This document shows, one piece after another, positions 23,620 to 35,243 of a DNA stretch of 64,000 nucleotides. The notes below the pieces were generated by a model. It ran no database searches. It saw only the letters and a program-made list of their open reading frames with translations, and was not told where the DNA came from. Made by a program: the position numbers and the translations under genes. Positions within the stretch are counted from its first letter, which is position 1. Every line of letters begins with the position of its first letter. This DNA is from Sabethes cyaneus (Eukaryota > Arthropoda > Insecta > Diptera > Culicidae), in contig NC_071354.1 in the NCBI RefSeq assembly GCF_943734655.1, positions 179,017,411 through 179,081,410 of the forward strand. The letters run 5' to 3'.

Positions 23620-24344
23620 ATCTATACAATGTTGTTCCGTTCCGAGCGAACATGTTTTACCCTGTTTGTATCCATTCTGGTTTCATCTTCACAAGGTTCA
23701 GTTTTGGCAATTAAACGTAACAAGTTTGAAAGCCGCAAAGTAAATAGTTACGAGACAGTAATGATAGAACTCCTCCGCAAAAACGACCTCGTAATTCCAC
23801 GGATTACAAGTCGCTGGTTTGGAATATTACAAGATTCCTATGTATAAAAATGCAAGAAAGCGATTGGTGATGGTTTCATCCTACGCAGACTTCGGAAAGT
23901 GGTCGGAAAGTCCATTTTGCCCTATTTTGCAAAAATCATGATAATGGCAAATTAAAAAGTATAAAAATTTATTTGCCGGCAGTGAAAGGAACTCAAATAG
24001 CTTCCAAACATTTTCAAAAGAAACTCATTAGAAACAAATCCCATTTATTCCATACTGAGCGAAATGCAAGAATGGTCCATTTTGCCCAATTAACCCCTAA
24101 ATACATAAACTAGTAAAATCTGATTAAAGCGGTTAAAACTAATTCAAAGACAAGGGAATAAACTCGATTACATTCACTCGATTACAGTACATTCAAAAGA
24201 CATCAGGAGAGTTGAATGTCATCGGTGATAGTACCGTAATGAACTCAAAATCGGTCCGTTTTGCCTGATTTTCTCTTAGATCTACAAAAACATGTTCATT
24301 TGCTATTGCGTAAAAAATCCTTATTTTTTAACGATGGTGTCTTT

Positions 24345-24530
24345 AGAGAACTTTATCAATAAAATACAGCGCATCTTTTCGAACTATTAGGGTGATCTTA
24401 TATTCATTTATCAGGGTGATACAAACTTTTGTGTTTTTGAATCCGTCCAAAAAAAATTTTTTTTCTTCAGAAAAATGGTGGAAAACACTAAAATGAGCAA
24501 CTTTGCAGAATATAGTAACTATATATCCTG
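24345..24530 (-). repeat. Interspersed repeat R, copy 1
   Basis: On the minus strand it carries ATCACCCTAATAGT, AAAAGATGCGCTGTATTTTA and AGCAACTTTGC-type words also seen at 34056-34290 and 35090-35243 on the plus strand. Non-coding and unnamed. Confidence 0.5.
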
Positions 24531-25020
24531 AGTGATTCACGATTGGGGCTCAACTAGCAAATTGTAAACAAACCGTTTTATTATACCATCAGCCTTAAAA
24601 AGACTGATAATATCCTTGGCAAGAATCCTCTCTTCTGTTTTATACGTTAGAATTATTTAAAACAAGTTTTTAGTGATGGGCGATACAAGTGTTTAATCAA
24701 AACAAAGGACAATTTGCAGCTTAGCCCCTTTCATTGTTATGAAGTAACGGCCTTCTTTGCAAATCGTTTTGTAAACAGGCGATAGTAAAGAGCGAAACTG
24801 CGTTGTTTTCAAAACACAGGCACATTGTAAACAGGCGAAACTAGATAAAAAATCAAAACAAGACGAAACAGGGCTGGGCGAATCTCATTGTCAAAATGCT
24901 TTGAGGCTCATTTCAAGGGGTTCAACTATAGAACTTAGATTTTGAGCTTGAATCCACAAATTTTATGTAGTATTGTTGTGAAATTATAAGATTGATTTAT
25001 TCTACACCAATTTATGTCTT

Positions 25021-26058
25021 TAACCCCTCTAAGGTCTACATCATTTTTAGCACCGCAAAATTTACTAAAATGGCCGTAACTTTTTTATCTTTCAATATTT
25101 TTTCTCGAAATTTTGGAATTTTGCCGAAAATATTTTCTATTTTCATAATATCTATAGATAATGGCCATATGTCATCTGGTCCCGGAGTTATTCCGGAGTT
25201 CCTTGGGGGACCAAGATATGGCTTTTTCATATAAAGTTGCCAAATATCTAAAATTCGTTTGAAATCTGTTGATTTTTATAAACATATCATCGACTGTGGA
25301 CATATCAGTTACTTTGCCGCAGTTAGGAGCCATGGTGCGCGCCATCCGGATCCGGAGGGACACTATAAATTCGGAACCAGTTCCCGTAACGGGACATTTC
25401 AGCATCAGCAAAGCATGTCGTGTCGCATATCAAAAAACATTAGAATTCGACAAAATAGCGATTGGTGATCATCTCATGTCTCCCAGAGGCCGTATGACCG
25501 GTTCCGGGTCCGGGGACGGTTTCTTTTGTGATTCAAGCACGGAACGGATTTCGGAGGAATTTGTCCGGGACCTGGAATCGGCCATATGACCTCTGAGAGA
25601 CATGAGATGGTCGCCAATCGCTATTTTGTCGAATGCTGATGTTTTTTGATATGCGACACGACATGTTTTGCTGATGCTGAAATGTCCCGTTACGGGAACC
25701 GGTTCCGGATTTATAGTGTCCCCCCGGATCCGGATGGCGCGCACCATAGCTCCTAACTGCGGCAAAGTAACTGATATGTCCACAGTCGATGATATGTTTA
25801 TAAAAATCAACAGATTTCAAACGAATTTTAGATATTTGGCAACTTTATCTGAAAAAACCATATCTCGGTCCCCCAAGGAGCACCGGAATAACTCCGGGAC
25901 CAGATGACATATGGCCATTATCTATAGATATTATGAAAATAGAAAATATTTTCGGCAAAATTCCAAAATTTCGTGAAAAAATATTGAAAGATAAAAAAGT
26001 TACGGCCATTTTAGTAAATTTTGCGGTGCTAAAAATGATGTAGACCTTAGAGGGGTTA
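25021..26058. mobile_element. piggyBac-like foldback MITE, 1.04 kb
   Basis: The ends are TTAACCCCTCTAAGGTCTAC and its reverse complement, so each boundary contains TTAA followed by CCC, as for piggyBac-type elements (TTAA target, TIR starting CCC). The arms run nearly the whole length and meet in an unpaired centre at about 25523-25557. They differ at scattered positions and a few indels. The frames on both strands (for example 25269-25589 and 25469-25810 minus) mirror one another and are not genes. Confidence 0.75.
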
Positions 26059-26810
26059 AACTTGATTTTTGTAACTTTTATTTAAAATAAGACTTGAAAA
26101 TGTGCTGGCAAATTATCACAGTGATATTCCTCATTATTTACACTTTGCTAGTTGCACCCTTATCGCGAATCACTCCGGATATATTTTACTAGTTGCGAGA
26201 TATAATGATTTGCTTAAAAGGTACACTTAAAAATCAATTCTGCACAATAACTTTGCATCCAATTTATTTATTGCTTTCAACTGTTCTCCAAAGTTGCACA
26301 GTATGATAAAAGACACATTTTTTCTGAAGACTGTTTTTGCCTAGTTGAGATAGTTTTAATCGCTTTAATTAGGTTATCTATGTATACATGGGGGTGAATT
26401 GGGCAAAATGGACTATTCTTGCATTTCGCACAGTGTGGAATGAATGCGATTTGATTTTTCTGATGTTTTGACAACATTTGGAAGCTATTTGAGTTCATTT
26501 TATGGGCGGCAAAGTAGTTTCCATTTTATTTAATTAGCTTTTATCATGATTATTGGGGATAATAGGGCAAAATGGACCACTTTCCGAATTCTGCGCGGGA
26601 TGAAACCATCACCAATCGATTTCCTGCATTTTTTCACATAGCAAGAGGTATCTTGTAGGAAACCAGCGGCTTCTAATTCTTGGGATTACGAAGTCGTTTT
26701 TGCCCATTGTTTACTGCTCTAGAGCTAAACGCTGGAGAGTAGACAAGTAAAAGTTAGGCTTCTATAGGTAGGGATGACTTGATCACATCTGACAGTACCA
26801 TTTCAGCCAA

Positions 26811-27101
26811 ATTACCTACTTATTCAGCTCCAGGCCGTGGTTTCCTCTGCTGTACGAAAAAGTCGTCTCCATTCCAATCGGTTCATGGCCGCAATTCGCC
26901 AGCCACGTAGTCTGCGTAGGGTCCGCAGGTCGCCTTCCACTTGATCGATCCATCTTGCTCGCTGCGCGCCCCGTCGTCTCGTTCCAGTTCGATCGTTATT
27001 GAGAACTTTTTTAACCGGGCTGTCGTCCGGTATCCTCACGGCATGCCCAGCCCATCGCAGGCGACCGATTTTTGCGGTGTGGACGATGGGTGGTTCCCCA
27101 G
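26811..27101 (-). pseudogene. RTE-like LINE 3' end, 5'-truncated insertion
   Basis: The minus strand encodes the C-terminal tail common to a mosquito endonuclease-reverse transcriptase family: GRLRWAGHAVRIPDDSPVKK, a GTRRRGAQRARWIDQVE segment, and a terminal EWRRLF...AEETTAWS. The RT domain itself is absent. The decamer TTTCAGCCAA flanks both sides (26801-26810 and 27102-27111), a target duplication from target-primed insertion. The element landed in sequence related to the foldback at 33116-33488. Clade is by pattern. Confidence 0.8.
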
Positions 27102-27329
27102 TTTCAGCCAAGCAAAATTTGAAAAGGTATGTATGGGTCAATTATTGAATTTTCCATATCGCACCTAGCACCTCAACTTTGGTTTACTTATGAGCATTAT
27201 CTTGAAAACATTAAAAAAATGGTGGGGTTGTACCACAAGATGACGTAGTATATTTATAGTTGATTCTCCCTTTGTTATTTGACAGAAATGAGTCATTATT
27301 TTTAAATCACATGTTAGGAATTAGGAATA

Positions 27330-27490
27330 CACTGACGTCGTTTTTTACGCGACTATTTTTTCGCGAATTTCGGCATTTACGCGGTTTTTACGCGAATTTC
27401 GGAATTAACGCGGTTTTTACGCGAATTTCGGAATTTACGCGGTTTTGATTTACGCGGGACGTATCCTTCTCGTAAAAAGTGACTTGAGTG
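27330..27490. mobile_element. TTTACGCGG-type MITE with both ends, 161 bp
   Basis: The ends read CACTGACGTCGTTTTTTACG and CACTCAAGTCACTTTTTACG inward, each flanked by TA. The interior is made of TTTACGCG and AATTTCGGAA words. This complete copy gives the boundaries for the partial copies at 11636-11742 and 13164-13461. Confidence 0.75.
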
Positions 27491-27756
27491 TAATCAAAAC
27501 TAAAAGAGTAATTAGTGAATATTCGAAAGCGCCATCTATTGCTGCCGAATAGATAGATGAATGTTTGCTCTTCACTGACATACGACCAAGTAGCAAAGTA
27601 TTGAAAAGTTTACGTTAGTATGTATGTATGTTTCACCTTAACTCCGGAATGCCTGTAATGTTATCCACCAAACTTGGCATACATGTGTAGGGTAGCTCCG
27701 AGCTATCCCACGGATTTCTTCAATAATTCTCAAAGAAGATAAGACGCTCAAATATA

Positions 27757-28068
27757 TGCAACCCTGTCAAACTGATAAGCCGACGGGTGACTTACGACTC
27801 GTTTATTCATAATTTTTTGTTTTATCTGAAAGCCTTCAGACTTTCTATCACGCGGTAGCTTCTTATCGTAAACATAACATTGGTAAACAAAACAATTTAA
27901 ACTGTCGCGCTGCACCTACGAAGAAAATAATAATAACGCTAAGCGAGGCGACAGCGAATGCTTCCGCTGACTCTAGGTAAAACAATTAACTCGGTCAGGG
28001 TGCGGCTGAACGTAAAAGAATGTAAGTTAATGCTATGTTAAACTAGAACGTGGGGATGGGGCGCTACA
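27757..28068 (-). mobile_element. LTR of a retrotransposon (3' LTR, minus strand)
   Basis: On the minus strand, TTAGGGGGGAACA, a polypurine-type tract, directly precedes TGTAGCGCCCCATCCCC, which starts the LTR. The proposed end is TTGCA near 27757. An AATAAA-containing word (GAATAAACGAG) lies in its second half. The length of about 312 bases is usual for Ty3/gypsy or BEL LTRs. No second LTR copy was found in this window. Confidence 0.5.
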
Positions 28069-29395
28069 TGTTCCCCCCTAACAGAGCTGCAAGCCATCTT
28101 AGAAGGAGATTACGCGCAACGGTTAGAGTAGGACCAATAGAGACCCACCGCGGCATTATTCGCTCTTTCTACTGACACAATCTGATAATATTCACCTTGA
28201 TTTGTTTTTCTTCTTCTTCATACATTCATATGTATTCTTCATATTCATATGTATCTTCATATGTATTCTTTACATGAATATGGTACAATGAATTTTGTAA
28301 TAATTAACTGAGTTCAAAAAGAATTAAACTTCTTTGCCTCGGGTATGAAGATTTTGGTATGACCTCCGTCACAAATTAATCGTTTTCATTACACTTTATA
28401 GACATTTCGTATCTGGGTGATTTCTACAATTCAAGAAAGTCTTTAATACAATCCCTTTTACGGGTTTTATGTTTTAAATTATGTGAAATAAGAACTCTTT
28501 AAGAACTTTCCGTTTAAATTTATTACCTTGAGTTCCTTTAGTCAATATTTTCCTTTATAAAATGTCACCTACAATGTTATTCGTTCCTACAAGCAACAGG
28601 TGTTGCTCAAATGGCCATGTTAGCACAAAATTGAATAATTCAATTAAATTTCAGTTTCTTTGTAATTTTTCGTTATACAAAATTTTGTCACAATGGCGGC
28701 GACCTGCCATCGTCCGGTTCAGGTCACCGTGTCTTTAGCTTCCATACGTTTTCTCGAACATGTCTCAGAGGATTTTGGAGAATGGTGGGAGTTTTGAGCG
28801 TGTCAGACCAGCGCATAATCTTCCATGTCATCTAGGCGTCTCGGTATCATCGTCTCGTGGTGACTCGGTTGTCGTCCATTCGTATTTCCGCGACTTATTG
28901 GCTGTGCGTCGAGACTTCCTCGTGCATGATTGTCATTTAGTACAGTGCGTCTTACGCTGGCTTCCAACGCTTCCAAACTTTATTACGGTCCCCTGGGCCT
29001 ACCGAACAATTGACTAGCGGTCTTTATTCCGTTTAAACGGCTGATTGGACAATGTTGCCATTTTAAATGGATTCGACTGGTCATATGTTGCGCGATCAGT
29101 GGAATCGTAATCCTCGCTACCGTAGCTTGGATTGATTTTGTAAAAACGCGCAGTCGTCTGTATTGATTTTTGAAGTCATTGCACCCTCGGTTTAGTTTGC
29201 TGATTTGTGGCGCTATCATTTGTTGTAGGCTTCAATGACAGTGCGCCTGTGTCGAACTCGAAGCTTTCCCCATTGACTATTTGGCTTCGCATTCTTGGAT
29301 CAATATATCTGACGCCGATAGGTAAGTGACTAATTAGGACCGTCCTTCTCAATAAATATTGTGGCCGGTTATTAAAATGAAAATAAGTCATCAAA
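28069..29395 (-). pseudogene. LTR retrotransposon internal remnant
   Basis: The region upstream of the polypurine tract (minus strand) carries, at 29243-29275, the residues IVNGESFEFDTGA. This resembles the retropepsin active-site region of Ty3/gypsy elements (DTGA at 29243-29254). Only 1.2 kb separates it from the LTR, too little for RT, RNase H and integrase, and no such motifs were seen. Either a large deletion occurred or the two parts are unrelated. Stops are frequent. Confidence 0.35.
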
Positions 29396-31040
29396 ACGGT
29401 AAAGGTCAGCTGGTTTGTATTACCATCCTACACCTCTGAGCCAAATTTTATAGAAATCGTTAGTCAAATTTTTGAGTTACGCCCTTTTAAAGTTTTAAAG
29501 GGTGTATTGCTCAAATAAAGCAAATAAACGTCTTCAACAACACTTCCTAAGCCATCGTAAATCGTAGTCAGCATTAATTTTTCTGCTACATATTTACGTT
29601 GGCGACCATTTTAGTGAAATTGAGCTGTACTGGGACCATCCGGAAATGTAACGGCTTAAGTAACTTCGCGGGGAGTGATCGTTTTGCGACCTGAACCAAA
29701 ACACATCATGCGACACTTCAATTCACACTAGAATCACATCCAAAAACTAGATAAATGGAAGCCAAATCGACTACCTAGCACCATATTGGTCATAACTGGA
29801 CATGTTCCGAGGACTGCCGGGAAGTCCCAGGTAAGTGGCCAGTGGCTAAATATTAGATTTGACTTCCATTGATCTAGTTTTTGATTCTAATCTGATTTAA
29901 GGTGTTGACCGAGGAGTTTTTCTTTATGTTCGAAACTGGCTAATTGCCTGGGGAGCCCCGGAGTATGTCCAGATATGATCAAAGTGATCCGTAGTAGTTA
30001 ACCGCGGCGTTATAATACCTGTCGCAATAAGAAGAAATGTATCAGGTTCAGTGCGCTTTACTTTTAGGACATCATATTGGTCTAGGTTCAGCAGAAACTG
30101 AGAGTTAAATACCTATTGGGACGCGATAGCTCTGTCATTCTGTTATTTTTTTTTCTTGCATGGAAATATTCGAATGTAGAGATCGGTTCACCTTCTCAGG
30201 TGGACAGATTCACTCTCACCCTCTTAATGTAAAAAGGTTTTTCATTAATAAGTTTCCGAATGATTCCACGCTTGAAAATTACGCATTTTTTTCGCTTGAG
30301 CTTTGATCCCACTGTGCGTTGGCCTTAATCCAAATTTTGGCAAGATGTCGTTAGAAATTAGTCACTGCAATCCGCCAATAAAATCACACAGGGATAGCTC
30401 TAAAATATTTAAAAAAAATTATTTCAGAGCGGATACCTGCGCTGAAAATACATCGAAAGTTTGTAAATAGATAATTCTTTTTTAATAGATCGACGTAAGA
30501 AGTTTTGTTAGTTTGATGCTTGATTCAACTTTGATGGGCCCAAACAAACTTGGTTTTCAAAACAGCATTAAGTGCATTTTTAAAGAGCAAAGTTGTGTAA
30601 AATTCATGGTGCTAATAATTGGCCCCAGCTTACAGATGCCTGTTTACCGCAGCATCAAATATCCGCCATCGATAGCAAAATTGCGGTTAAAAGAAGGTCA
30701 AATCGTGGTTTTTCACAGACACAGGCACCTGCGGGGGCTTATCGGGGCTGTGAGCTCAGCCAGCGAAATAGACGTATAGCCTCGTTTAGGCTGAGCTAAG
30801 TTGAGCGAGTGTTTTGTGCGTAATCATCACTTTCCTAGGAGCTCATCGGATAGGCTCATTTACACCCTCCTCGGGTGGGTATGTAGGTAGCACATTCGAA
30901 TGTGGGCCACGAAGCTTGAGAAGCTGCGCCAGCAGAAATTAGCACGAACTAGCGGGCGAAGAAACTACTCTGAAATTTGATAATTTATTCAAAGCGAACC
31001 GCGCTGTTTGGCTGTGGTGACGGGCGGCAGCGGCAGCGGT
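29396..31040. other. No recognised gene; one inverted pair
   Basis: An inverted pair at about 29742-29767 and 29866-29890 shares CAAAAACTAGATNAATGGAA. Otherwise the sequence has no coding or repeat signal I can support. A related phrase, CACACTAGAAT, recurs near 60027. Confidence 0.4.
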
Positions 31041-31047
31041 GCCATCC

Positions 31048-31114
31048 ATGGCCTTGGGTAAACAATCAAGTTCCGGAAGTAATTTTCATCGTCGCCGGCT
31101 GAAAACTGGTGAGT
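31048..31114 (+). CDS. Candidate first coding exon of an unknown host gene
   Basis: An ATG at 31048 in a GC-rich patch opens a frame starting MALGKQSSSGSNFHRRR. It runs into CTGGTGAGT, where GTGAGT at 31109 is a strong splice-donor word. Unspliced, the frame stops 12 codons later. The patch contrasts with the AT-rich flanks. I do not recognise the peptide, and no matching downstream exon was found, so this is a weak candidate. Confidence 0.2.
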
Positions 31115-33110
31115 GGTTCGCAAGCAGTTCGATTTGTTCGAAATGATTTGATCGCGAAGAGTTGCGTGAGGATTCCGCTAGTGATTGTGCACACTGATTG
31201 TTATGTAATCTGAAATGCAAGTTAGTTGGTGGCTTCCATCGTCTACAATCCTGTGTTTGTGGTGGAAAACTTATAAAATTAAATAACTTGCTTGTAGTTG
31301 ATCTAGAAAAGAATGAATTGAACGAATTGTCTAATCATTCCTTAATTTTCATGTTACTTATGAACTCAAACAACGATTTAACAAAACACCTTACGCCCAT
31401 CATGGATATCAAACGAGCTGGAAATTACGCTTGCTGAAAATTCGACTGCCTCGCAAAATTTCCTAAAGTGATTTTATTTAAGTCTTTCTTTATTGAAGAA
31501 TTTGCTTTCCCGTTAGAGCAAGAGGTCTTCAAAAGTTTTACTCTTCCGAATCGAATTATTATTATTATTATTACAAGAGTTCGTCATCGAAGCACAGGCC
31601 TTCAACATCCATCCATCCACCCGCGCCACCCATGCGATAGGCAAAAGATGTTGACTTTAAAAGTTGGATTAAACGATGCGGCAGAAAGTTATTATTATGG
31701 CCGCTGCCAATGCTGCTGCTGTTGCGTTGGTTACTGGCTGTTGTTATTGTTGGCAATTTATTTCACCCTGGCTTTTTCTTTCACGACTGTTTTGGCTATT
31801 ATTGTTATCGTCATATTTTAGTTGAAACCGCGGAAACCGCGTTCTTCTTGAAGCTTTTTTTTGTCTGACTTTCCTAGTGCTCTCGTTTACGTTCACGTTC
31901 GCATCGGCCTGGCTTGGCTTGGCACGGTGTGGCTTGGCAGCAGTGCTGGGCCATCAAGCGTCTTACTCAGCTTACTTCTTCATTGCATTATATCATGCTC
32001 TTCATGGTCGAGTGTGCGTTGCATAAATTATTTCTATTTGCTTTACATGACGAGAAACGTTTCGTTCCCATTGCAGCGCGTTCTACTTCCTTGTTCGTTC
32101 TCTCTGAAGGGAATATTTTGCTACTTTTGTTGGTCTTTTATCTATTCATTAAAAAAATTCAGCGGTTGAAGAAAAATGTTGTACGCTACTCTTTGAAACG
32201 ATAACACAATCGTTACCAGCTAACTATACAAGCCGCCAAAGCGCGTCTTTTTCTAGCTGAAGACAGAAAAAAAACTAAACTAAGTTTGAACCATAATAGC
32301 CAACTGACTTATCAACATTCCGCAACATTGAATCTAATTGAGGCCTTCTATTGTAGCAATCCAATTAAACAGATGATGGGTAGCCCTCATGGGATTAATA
32401 AACTCAAAACACCACTCTTTAATAATTGAATTACTCCACCCAGCCAGCCAGCGATTGCATTGAACAAAACTAGCTGTAAAGCAGTTATTTATTGTACGGC
32501 TCAGCTCTTGACTTGTTTCGACGCATGTTTTCTTTATCGGCTGCCTGCGTGTTTGTGGCTTTGCGAAAACATACGTCCTACATATTGAAAGGAAAAACAT
32601 CTCTCATTCGGGGGGAGCCCGCACCGGATTGCAGATCGCGTCAACCGGTGGCCGCTAGTTTTCGGTTGGCACAACTAGGCGAGGTGGCCAATTTGAGCTA
32701 AACTACTGTATGGCGAAATTAAAAGTGAAAACCTCTTACCCGTCGTCGTGTGCTGAATTGGCCTCGGTAGTAGGCACCAACGGTGCGCTGCCGTTGTTTT
32801 GGTATGTGTGTTATTTTTAAATTATCCTGCCCCCCGCTTTCGGCTACCACCCCCGCTCCGCACTTTTCCATCACACACTACAGCAAGGGGTGGTGATGAG
32901 GAAACATCATTACTTTGCTGCACTTGTTTGCTCGCACTCATCGTTATTTGTATGGCCCATTCCCATTGTGGAAATGGTAATTGTGTCTGTCTTTCATCAT
33001 TTGTACCACTCTATAGATGGTTACTGTTGCAACAAGCTAGTTAAGAAATTTATAGTCGAGAGTATTTCCACTGCTATTGGTTTGCAAATACTTTTTATGA
33101 TTTCATCCAG
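31115..33110. other. Largely unique DNA
   Basis: Contains an ATT trinucleotide run near 31556-31573 and several short frames of no recognisable family. No repeat boundaries found. Confidence 0.4.
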
Positions 33111-33115
33111 GGAAG

Positions 33116-33488
33116 GTTCGAACACTTTGACTCAACTTTGATTCATTTGACAGTACCGCCTCAGCCAAGCAACATTTGACAAAGTTATGCATGGAACATT
33201 TGTAGATCTAGTTTTTATTTACAATATTGCTGAATAAAGTTTTGCTGTTTCTTTTGTAGTTACGGTGCTACAGTGGTAGCTCATCAATAACTAGATGAAT
33301 GTTCACTTAGTTACTAATGAGGTATTACATTCTAGCACCGTTACTACAAAAGATATAGCAAAACTTTATTCGGCAATATTGTAGATAAAAACGAGTTCTA
33401 CAAATGTTCCATACAAAGCTTTGATAAATTTTGCTCGCCTGAGACGGTACTGTCAAATGAATCAAAATTGAGTCAAAGTGATCGAACT
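33116..33488. mobile_element. Foldback MITE, ~155 bp arms
   Basis: The arms at about 33116-33272 and 33331-33488 are imperfect reverse complements. Shared words include TTTGATTCATTTGACAGTAC, GGAACATTTGTAGA and AATAAAGTTTTGCT, separated by a loop of about 58 bases. No coding. A partial related sequence lies at 26790-27170, split by a LINE insertion. Confidence 0.7.
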
Positions 33489-33539
33489 CGTTACTCGAGC
33501 GAGTATGAGAAGTATAGCATTCATCGCTTACTCCACTGA

Positions 33540-34056
33540 CGCAAGTGTACGACAAACTGGACAAACTTTGTATTGAAGGGTCACTTCACCAACGCAACGG
33601 TTTGTGTCGAGTAGTCTCGTTAACGTATTTATCGACGGGTACCTTTCGTCGGCTTTTACTGCTATTTCCGGAATTCTATAAGGCAGCCAGTTGGGTTTTT
33701 CTTGTCGTTTTTAACGACGTCAACATAGTGCTCAAAGGTCCTCGGTTTGCATTCGTCGATGACTTAAAACTGTTTTCAAAACTCCATAATTCATCGGACA
33801 CTCTCGCAATTCAGGAGCAGCTGTTGTTGTTTGCTGGATGGCGCAATAACAACCGTTTGGTATTAAACCCCGACAAATGCGAACTGATAACGTTCTCGCT
33901 AAAGTGGAATACACTAATGTTCGAGTACCGACTATCAAGTGTACCTCTACGTCGTGTAGGTTCCGTCAAAGAGCTTGGGGTAATGCTCGACTCTAAATTG
34001 ACATTCAACCAGCATGTTTCGTACGTTGTCGACAAGGCTCGCAAGAACTTGGGAGT
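33540..34056 (+). pseudogene. Jockey/CR1-like RT fragment
   Basis: This fragment covers the middle of an RT domain. It begins at KLDKLCIEGSLHQ, then runs through a damaged stretch to FLVVFNDVNIVLKGPRF and the catalytic box FVDD (33752-33763). RLVLNPDKCELITF and VKELGVMLDSKLTFNQHVSY follow. The N-terminal third reads in more than one frame. The box has V where A is usual for non-LTR elements; the two D residues are present. It is truncated at both ends, and repeat R joins directly at about 34056. Confidence 0.8.
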
Positions 34057-34300
34057 TTGTATCACCCTAGTAGGTGAATTCACGTTCACCCTAATAGTGC
34101 AAAAAGATGTGCTATATTTGATTAATAAACTTCTCCAAAGACATTATGCCTCAGAAATTACGCATAGCAAAATATTGTGATATTGGAGGTTTCATTTGTG
34201 TGACACATATTTTCGTTTATTTAAATGCGTTTAAAAAGGTATGGTGTCTTCAGCAAAGTTGTAGAATACATTAAAATAAGCAACTTTGTTGAATACAGTA
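34056..34300 (+). repeat. Interspersed repeat R, copy 2
   Basis: TATCACCCTAGTAGGTGAAT, AAAAAGATGTGCTATATTTG and AAGCAACTTTG words match 24345-24530 (opposite strand) and 35090-35243. Non-coding. Confidence 0.55.
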
Positions 34301-34659
34301 ACTCTCTATCTCTTTCCCTTAACGAGTTATGAAAAATTTTATCAAAAAATAACACGTCTTCCAATTGATGATCTTTTTTCTGAGATTTCTTCAAAGATCT
34401 CCTGATGGAAATATTTTTCTTTTATAGACAAAATATAGTACTTTCACCTAATGGTGGTCTGGTTTGCAGAGAGTTGACCAAAATTGAAAAAAAAAGAAAA
34501 AAAATTGAATGGTACAAATTTTTTTTAATATATTTTATAAGTTATTAAATGTGCGTTGTAGCGATGGCATACTGCAGCATACTGAATAACTTTGTAGAAC
34601 ACTCGAAGGCAATCAAAATTCGTGTGCAAAGTTATGCCATTGTAAATCATATTTAAAGT

Positions 34660-35050
34660 TTTTTTCACCCCCCCCCCCCCTGAAAATAGGCTTGAAAAAT
34701 CGGGGGGCAAAAAAATAATTTGTAGGATATGAGTCAACTTTCTTTTTATAAAATCAATTGTCTATGGGCTCTACAGACTGGAAAACTCGAAAAATGAGTC
34801 CCCGAGTTGAATTAACGCTTCTAGCACGAAACAGAAATGGAAATTCAAACAATGGAATTTCCGAAAATCGTCCAAAAAAATTTTCCTTTGATTTTGTCTT
34901 TTTCGTATATTTTTGCATAGAAAATAATAACGTATATATTATAAGCAACAATAGATTCGATTTTCACGTTTAAACCTTAAATAAAAATTCTTAAAATCCA
35001 TGTTTTTTGCTCGATTAAAAAATTCACTTTGTTTTTTTTCTTTTTCAACA
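34660..35050 (+). repeat. G-rich-ended repeat, copy 2
   Basis: Inverted relative to 1600-2030. A C-run at 34671-34682 is followed by AAATCGGGGGGC, and a frame at 34758-34973 keeps the words RVELTL, ARNRNG, GISE and RPKK. One three-base length difference leaves the frame intact. Function unknown. Confidence 0.6.
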
Positions 35051-35089
35051 CATCATTATATTTCGCAATCGGTAAGAGAAAGATAGTTA

Positions 35090-35243
35090 CTATATTCAGC
35101 AAAGTTGCTTATTTCAGTATATTTTGCAACCTTTTGGAGAAAAAAAAAATTTTTTAGGTAGTTTAAAAACAAAGGTTCATATCACCCTAATATGTGATTT
35201 CACGGTCAGGCTAATAGTGCAGAAAGATGCGCTATATTTTGTT
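35090..35243 (+). repeat. Interspersed repeat R, copy 3
   Basis: TATCACCCTAATATGTGATT and AGAAAGATGCGCTATATTTT match the other copies. It is interrupted at 35244 by the Helitron-like element. Confidence 0.55.

Larger units (their letters stand above)
23779..26702. mobile_element. Large imperfect foldback element
   Basis: The left arm (about 23779-24580) and right arm (about 26130-26702) are imperfect inverted copies. Shared blocks include AAACGAC/GTCGTTT at the outer edge, GATTGGTGATGGTTTCATCC, TCCATTTTGCCC and, innermost, GTGATTC.CGAT...CAACTAGCAAA. The arms differ by indels and many substitutions, so the duplication is old. The interval between them is occupied by the foldback at 25021-26058. 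No coding sequence was recognised. Confidence 0.65.

Noticed and set aside
25269..25810. Pairs of similar 95-113 residue frames on opposite strands
   Set aside because: They are mirror images produced by the foldback arms, not two related genes.
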